DNA of 64,000 bases from UBA1738 sp045538755 (GTDB lineage: Bacteria > Bacillota > Clostridia > UBA1381). Shown here in pieces: positions 59,988 through 64,000 of this stretch (position 1 is the stretch's first letter; each line of letters begins with the position of its first letter). The notes below the pieces were generated by a model that made no database searches, was not told where the DNA came from, and saw only the letters and a list, made by a program, of their open reading frames with translations. Made by a program: the position numbers and the translations under genes. The stretch is from positions 47,651-111,650 of the forward strand of contig JAZQEC010000006.1 in the NCBI GenBank assembly GCA_045538755.1, written 5' to 3'.

Positions 59988-60488
59988 ATGCGTGAAATTG
60001 AATATGACCGTACCCAGGCCGTTCAGTATGCACTTCGCTGGGCACTTGCACGAAATCCTGCCTACTATGACTATGCTGATTTAGGCGGCGATTGTACTTC
60101 TTTTGCCTCACAGAGTGTTTTTGCAGGATGTGGCGTCATGAATTATACTCCAACCTTTGGTTGGTACTATATTTCAGGCAGTAACAAGTCACCGTCTTGG
60201 TCAGGGGTTGAATACTTTTATAATTTTATGACTACCAACGATGGCATTGGACCTTATGCTGAAGATGTGCCGCTTGACAATCTTCTTCCCGGCGATATAA
60301 TTCAGCTCGGAAACAGCCGTGGCGACTTTTATCATTCCTTAATTCTAACAATGATAAAGCTTGTAAGAGGCAGAAAAAACTATTATATCTGTGCCCACAA
60401 CAACGATGCTTTTCAGCGGAATTTAAATACCTATAATTTCAGCCAGATAAGATGCCTCCACATTTTAGGAGCCAGAGTTGACTCGTAA
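59988..60488 (+). CDS. Amidase-domain protein (Amidase_6/CHAP-like)
   Basis: A 166-residue single-domain protein of the putative amidase family PF12671. YDRTQAVQYALRWALARNP then DLGGDCTSFASQ with the likely catalytic Cys, GWYYISG, PGDIIQLG, the His in FYHSLIL and Asn/Asp in CAHNNDAF. No signal peptide is present, so it is either cytoplasmic or released otherwise. In spore-formers such proteins are often found near sporulation genes. Substrate unknown. Confidence 0.88.
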   Translation: MREIEYDRTQAVQYALRWALARNPAYYDYADLGGDCTSFASQSVFAGCGVMNYTPTFGWYYISGSNKSPSWSGVEYFYNFMTTNDGIGPYAEDVPLDNLLPGDIIQLGNSRGDFYHSLILTMIKLVRGRKNYYICAHNNDAFQRNLNTYNFSQIRCLHILGARVDS

Positions 60489-60494
60489 AGACAT

Positions 60495-60526
60495 AAAAAA
60501 ATCCGAACACTTGGTTCGGATTTTTT
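60495..60526. terminator. Bidirectional terminator between the amidase and NahK-like genes
   Basis: ATCCGAAC (60501-60508) and GTTCGGAT (60514-60521) with A6 before and T6 after, loop ACTTG. Confidence 0.92.
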
Positions 60527-60542
60527 GTATTTGTTCAAATTT

Positions 60543-61616
60543 TTATATAAGTTTTTTAATAATTTCTTTCATCTTTTCTTCTTTTTTAATTATGTCACGA
60601 ACAAGCTTGAACTGGTTTCTTGCTCTGTCAAGGTTGTGATGTTCTCTGTGAATTTTGAAATATGTATCACCATTTAGATGGTCTGTTAAAAATCTTGTTC
60701 CACATTCAAAAGTGAGCAGCTTTGCAGAGAATGGTAAAAGTTCAATTTCTTTTTCTGTAAGTCTTGAGCCCATTTCGCCTAGATAGCCTCTTGCAAAGTA
60801 TTCAAAAGTTTCTGTATCAAAATTTACAATATCAAGGTTTGTCTCATCTTCTGCCGCGGTTGACGCACCGATTCGAAGTGCATCTCCAAAATCGTATAGC
60901 GCGCTTCCCGGCATAACTGTATCAAGATCTATAACGCAAATCGCATCGCCTGTTTTTGCATCAAAAAGAATATTATTGATTTTTGTATCATTGTGTGTGA
61001 CTCTAAGTGGTATTGTACCATCTTGAATACCGTCGGTTACTACTGATGCAAATGCCGCACACTCACGAACAAAGTCAATTTCCTCACGAACGGAAGCTAC
61101 TCTTCCTACAATGTCTGCCTTTACTGCTTCTTCAAGTGCTTGTACACGTTTTGGTGTGTTATGGAAATTTTCAATAGTTTCATAAAGAGTTTCTGCAGGA
61201 TAGTCGCCAAGCAGTCTCTGAAAACGTCCAAAGCCTATTCCTGCACGGTACAAATCTTCTTTTGTACCTTCTTCAACCGTCTTTGTTCCGTCAATATACT
61301 TATATACACGGAATACATTGTCATCATCTACGCGATAACTGCTTTTTCCGTCCGTTGTTTTTATAACTGTAACGGTTTCTCTGTCAGGATTTCCGCCTTC
61401 GGCAACAATTTTTTCTCTCAAAAATTCCGTTACGCAAGCAATATTATCCATCATTTTTTCTGGTTCTTTAAATACATTAATGTTGATTCTTTGCAAAATG
61501 AACTCTTTATTTGCGCTTCTGTAAGTATCATTGATGTGTCCGTTACCATGTGCTTCTATCTTGGCATCAACCGCGAATTTAGATAAAACGGCATTTAAAT
61601 CAATTTTCTTATCCAT
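60543..61616 (-). CDS. nahK: N-acetylhexosamine 1-kinase-like phosphotransferase
   Basis: A 357-residue aminoglycoside-phosphotransferase-fold kinase closely resembling bifidobacterial NahK/LnpB, which phosphorylates GlcNAc or GalNAc at C1 in the lacto-N-biose pathway. Shared marks are HGNGHINDTYR, EFILQRINI, LRVTHNDTKINNILFD (catalytic loop with Asp), CVIDLDTVMPGSALYDFGD (metal site) and LLPFSAKLLTFECGTRFL. The ATG follows GGAGG. No lacto-N-biose phosphorylase or epimerase is adjacent, so the pathway link is inferred. Confidence 0.87.
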   Translation of the reverse strand: MDKKIDLNAVLSKFAVDAKIEAHGNGHINDTYRSANKEFILQRININVFKEPEKMMDNIACVTEFLREKIVAEGGNPDRETVTVIKTTDGKSSYRVDDDNVFRVYKYIDGTKTVEEGTKEDLYRAGIGFGRFQRLLGDYPAETLYETIENFHNTPKRVQALEEAVKADIVGRVASVREEIDFVRECAAFASVVTDGIQDGTIPLRVTHNDTKINNILFDAKTGDAICVIDLDTVMPGSALYDFGDALRIGASTAAEDETNLDIVNFDTETFEYFARGYLGEMGSRLTEKEIELLPFSAKLLTFECGTRFLTDHLNGDTYFKIHREHHNLDRARNQFKLVRDIIKKEEKMKEIIKKLI

Positions 61617-61717
61617 TTCCTTCCTCCTAAAAGCGGACGTTGTCTATATGTATTTTATCGCAATATTTTTATTATATCACACTTTTACAAAATGCAAGCA
61701 TTGTTTTTGCACAAACA

Positions 61718-62602
61718 TCAAGCCCTTGGATGTGCTTTTTCATAAACAGCCCTTATGCCACCGTCTACAATCTGCGAGTAAACTTGCGTTGCAGAGATGT
61801 CTATATGACCGAGCATTTGTGAAATTGCCTTTAAATCGGCTCCGTTTTCAAGCAGATGTATTGCGAAAGAATGCCTTAGCGTATATGGTGTGATGTCTTT
61901 TTGAATGCCGGCTGTTTTCCTGTATTTTTTCAGTATTTTCCAAAATCCCTGCCTCGACAGACGAGTACCGTTGCAATTTAAAAATAAAAATTTGACATTA
62001 TCATCAGGAACCATATTCGGACGTGCAAACTCCATATAATTGCTTACCGCCGTCAGTGCTAAATGCCCTACAGGGACTGCTCTTTCATGCGTCGCAGTTC
62101 TGCAATTCAAATAGCCTTGTTTCAAATCCACATCGTCTACCGTAATATTTACAAGCTCAGACACTTTTATCCCTGTTGCATACAAAAGCTCCAGCATGGC
62201 CTTATCACGATAACCTCTTGCATCAACGCACTTTGGTTGCGAGAGAAGAAGTTCAACTTCGGCAGTTGTCAAAATACTTGGCGTTTTTCTTGCCACCTGC
62301 GGTGTTTCGAGATTCATTGTCGGGTCCTTCATTTTTACTCCGCTGTCAATTACATACATATAAAACGAGCGAAGCGATGCAAGTCTGCGAGAAATTGTAG
62401 CAGCAGCTCTTCCCTGATTTTTCAGGAAAATCAAATATGTAAGCACTGTTGACCTGTCAGTCTTTGATATGTCATAAATACCTTTTTCCTTTAAAAAGGC
62501 AAGATACTGCGACACATCTCGTTTATATGACAGGATTGTGTTTTTGGATTTTTCCTGCTTTCCGATAAGCGAAAAGACAAATCCATCTAAAAATTCCTGC
62601 AT
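61718..62602 (-). CDS. xerD: Tyrosine recombinase XerD
   Basis: Chromosome dimer resolution recombinase of 294 residues. N-terminal SAM-like DNA-binding domain (LDGFVFSLIGKQEKSKNTILSY region) and C-terminal catalytic domain with TPYTLRHSFAIHLLE (His-x-x-Arg region), LGHIDIS, and nucleophile Tyr in TQVYSQI. The first catalytic Arg of XerD (ATGLRVSEL) is Lys here (ATGIKVSEL), a conservative change that some clostridial relatives share. The ATG at 62602 follows GGAGGG. Adjacent to spoIIM, as in Bacillus. Confidence 0.92.
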   Translation of the reverse strand: MQEFLDGFVFSLIGKQEKSKNTILSYKRDVSQYLAFLKEKGIYDISKTDRSTVLTYLIFLKNQGRAAATISRRLASLRSFYMYVIDSGVKMKDPTMNLETPQVARKTPSILTTAEVELLLSQPKCVDARGYRDKAMLELLYATGIKVSELVNITVDDVDLKQGYLNCRTATHERAVPVGHLALTAVSNYMEFARPNMVPDDNVKFLFLNCNGTRLSRQGFWKILKKYRKTAGIQKDITPYTLRHSFAIHLLENGADLKAISQMLGHIDISATQVYSQIVDGGIRAVYEKAHPRA

Positions 62603-62682
62603 CAAAATTCCCTCCACGTTTATTTTACAGCTTAATTATAACACAAAATACGAATAAGTACAGACATTTTTTGATAATATTT

Positions 62683-63246
62683 TTACGCAGTTTTTACCAT
62701 AGAAGATGCCATTTTCATAAATATTGATGAAAAAAATCCTCTTGCAAGGCTATCAACACAAAATATTGCGGTTATTAAAATTGCAAAAATAAAATATTTT
62801 TTTAAAAATACACGCTTATCGTGACGGTTATATATGACATTATGGGTGGATAAAGCACCGTACATAGAGAGTGCAGGAATTAAAATCATTACCGATACCA
62901 AATTTGCGCCGCAAAAAAGCAAGCCCTTCATTCCGTAAAACCTGAGCATAGAAGTTATTGCAAAGCCTGCCGAATATCCTTTTAAAAGCACCACTACCGA
63001 AACTGCCAGCGGTATAGTCCTGAAAAGACCAAACAGCAAGACCGTTACGAGAACTTTTGCATTATCTTTGGCTACACTTTTTATGCTGTCAATACTTTTC
63101 GCCTCGTAATTTCCTACTGCGCCTTCTAGGTATTCATACATTTCATCCTGATTTTGCGCTTTTATTTGCCTGATACTTCCTATGCCAATGCCTGCTGCAT
63201 ACATTCCTATCAGTACCAGCATTAAAACCATTTTAATTTTTTTCAC
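62683..63246 (-). CDS. spoIIM: Stage II sporulation protein M
   Basis: Membrane component of the SpoIIDMP complex that drives septal peptidoglycan hydrolysis and engulfment. The 187-residue protein has about five hydrophobic helices, with a first helix (VLMLVLIGMYAAGIGIGS), a soluble loop and a KGYSAGFAITSML segment like the SpoIIM family's conserved middle region. GTG start, with GGGGA seven bases upstream. Its place next to xerD matches the Bacillus order. The call rests on topology, the middle motif and context. Confidence 0.85.
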   Translation of the reverse strand: MKKIKMVLMLVLIGMYAAGIGIGSIRQIKAQNQDEMYEYLEGAVGNYEAKSIDSIKSVAKDNAKVLVTVLLFGLFRTIPLAVSVVVLLKGYSAGFAITSMLRFYGMKGLLFCGANLVSVMILIPALSMYGALSTHNVIYNRHDKRVFLKKYFIFAILITAIFCVDSLARGFFSSIFMKMASSMVKTA

Positions 63247-63255
63247 AAAAAAATC

Positions 63256-63295
63256 CCCTTTTGTGTATAGTAGTACATACTATTCGCCAAAAGGG
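63256..63295 (-). terminator. Hairpin ahead of spoIIM that includes its ribosome site
   Basis: CCCTTTTG (63256-63263) with CAAAAGGG (63288-63295), and an inner ATAGTA (63267-63272) with TACTAT (63278-63283). In minus-strand RNA it ends in GGGG-A-T7, so it can act as terminator of the aminotransferase gene. The AAGGGG also serves as the spoIIM ribosome site, leaving it paired when the hairpin forms. Confidence 0.65.
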
Positions 63296-63320
63296 AATAA
63301 AATTCCATTATTTTAAATGA

Positions 63321-64000
63321 TTACAAATCTGCCGCGTGAAGGAATTTCTTAAGTCTTTCAATTCCTTCAACGATGTTATCCATACTTGTCGCATAAGACC
63401 ATCTTACATAATTGCTTGCACCAAAGCCTGTTCCCGGCACAACCGCAACCTTGGCAACATCTAAAAACAGCTTTGCAAAATCATCTGCATTGTTTATTGT
63501 CACGCCATACATTGTACTGCCTATGAGCTCATCAATGTTCATCATTATATAAAACGCACCGTTAGGACGTTTGCAGGAAACACCATCAATGCTTGAGAAC
63601 ATTTCTACCATAAAATCACGGCGGCGTTTAAACTGCTTACGCATTTTATCCGCTTCTTCCATTCCGCCCAAAAGCGCTGCAATCGTAGCTGCCTGCGCGA
63701 TAGAGTTAGGGTTTGAAGATGCGTGTGACTGAATGTTTGCCATTGCCTTTGCAATTTCAGGGTTTGCAGCAGCGTAACCTATTCTCCATCCTGTCATAGC
63801 AAATGTTTTGGAAACACCGTTAATTACTATCGTAAGGTCTTTGATTTTTTCATTAAAAGAAGCAATACTAACATGTTTTCCTTCATATATCAAATGTTCG
63901 TAGATTTCGTCAGAAACTACATAAAGATTTTTCTCAACTGCAAAATCAGCAATCTCACGAAGCTCCGCTTCTGTGTAAACCATACCTGTTGGGTTTGACG
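63321..64000 (-). CDS. Pyridoxal-phosphate aminotransferase (aspartate aminotransferase-like), partial
   Basis: C-terminal 226 residues of a class I/II aminotransferase; the start is beyond the right edge (full proteins are about 390-400). Visible marks: SNPTGMVYTEAEL at the cut end, YVVSDEIYEHLIYEG (PLP-contacting Asp and Tyr), INGVSKTFAMTGWRIGY with the Schiff-base Lys, NGAFYIMMNI and NYVRWSYATS with the substrate-carboxylate Arg. The pattern fits aspartate (AspC subgroup 1b) aminotransferases of Firmicutes. Followed by spoIIM on the same strand. Confidence 0.93.
   Translation of the reverse strand, partial: SNPTGMVYTEAELREIADFAVEKNLYVVSDEIYEHLIYEGKHVSIASFNEKIKDLTIVINGVSKTFAMTGWRIGYAAANPEIAKAMANIQSHASSNPNSIAQAATIAALLGGMEEADKMRKQFKRRRDFMVEMFSSIDGVSCKRPNGAFYIMMNIDELIGSTMYGVTINNADDFAKLFLDVAKVAVVPGTGFGASNYVRWSYATSMDNIVEGIERLKKFLHAADL

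Noticed and set aside
1..64000. CRISPR array, rRNA operon or IS element
   Set aside because: No regularly spaced direct repeats, rRNA sequence, or transposase frames with terminal repeats were found on either strand.

Overview
The window is chromosomal DNA of a low-GC, endospore-forming member of the Clostridia (Bacillota). The signs are a Gram-positive PolC polymerase, a WalRK-YycHI system, sporulation genes (cotJ operon, SpoIIM, a SpoVB-like flippase, a CwlD-like amidase, a Spo0E-like small protein) and sigma-A promoters of the form TTGACA-N17-TATAAT. No rRNA operon, CRISPR array, transposase or prophage structural gene was seen. The genus cannot be fixed from the sequence alone.

Layout. 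1-7.2 kb (minus): uppS (cut by the left edge), frr, pyrH, folD, a YgiQ-type radical SAM gene and ftsK. 7.4-12.6 kb (plus): walR, walK, a small secreted protein, yycH, yycI. 12.8-17.1 kb: polC (minus) and tRNA-Gly. 17.2-25.2 kb: two sugar regions. The first is kdgK and a KDPG aldolase fused to a VOC domain, with a divergent AraC regulator. The second is an AraC regulator divergent from a deacetylase, PfkB kinase, class II aldolase and NagB-like isomerase operon. A broken NifX/NifB-type gene lies between them. 25.4-28.1 kb: a small ORF, a candidate ncRNA, the 3' part of cotJC and a large serine recombinase. 28.1-48.3 kb: pyrR, uraA, aspS, hisS, a flippase, a CBS-domain protein, cwlD, serC, serA, a 6S-like RNA, a Na/Pi transporter, a LOG-family gene, an alcohol dehydrogenase, malQ, a Spo0E-like gene, guaB, cotJA, cotJB and the 5' part of cotJC. 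48.4-64 kb: a glycosyltransferase, wecB, a CofE-like ligase, an FAD dehydrogenase, a BMP-type nucleoside transporter with xpt, a TRIC channel, an amidase, a NahK-like kinase, xerD, spoIIM and an aminotransferase cut by the right edge.

The main result concerns the spore-coat gene cotJC, which is split in two about 22 kb apart on opposite strands. The 5' third follows cotJA-cotJB at 48297 (plus). The 3' two thirds lie at 25911-26411 (minus), directly after the 3' end of a large serine recombinase gene. Both break points carry the same 10-bp core, and the flanks not belonging to cotJC form matching inverted arms, as expected of an attP site. Inverting the roughly 21.96 kb between the cores would rebuild a complete 197-residue CotJC and a complete attP beside the recombinase. 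The arrangement resembles the skin-type elements that interrupt sporulation genes, but here the event is an inversion carrying essential housekeeping genes rather than an excision. Whether it is reversible and developmentally timed, phase-variable, or a fixed relic cannot be told from sequence.

Other points of note are two candidate structured RNAs with their own promoters and terminators, a perfect 22-bp inverted repeat holding face-to-face -35 boxes between kdgK and its AraC regulator, a WalR-box-like site before the secreted-protein gene, and several hairpins covering ribosome binding sites (cwlD, spoIIM).
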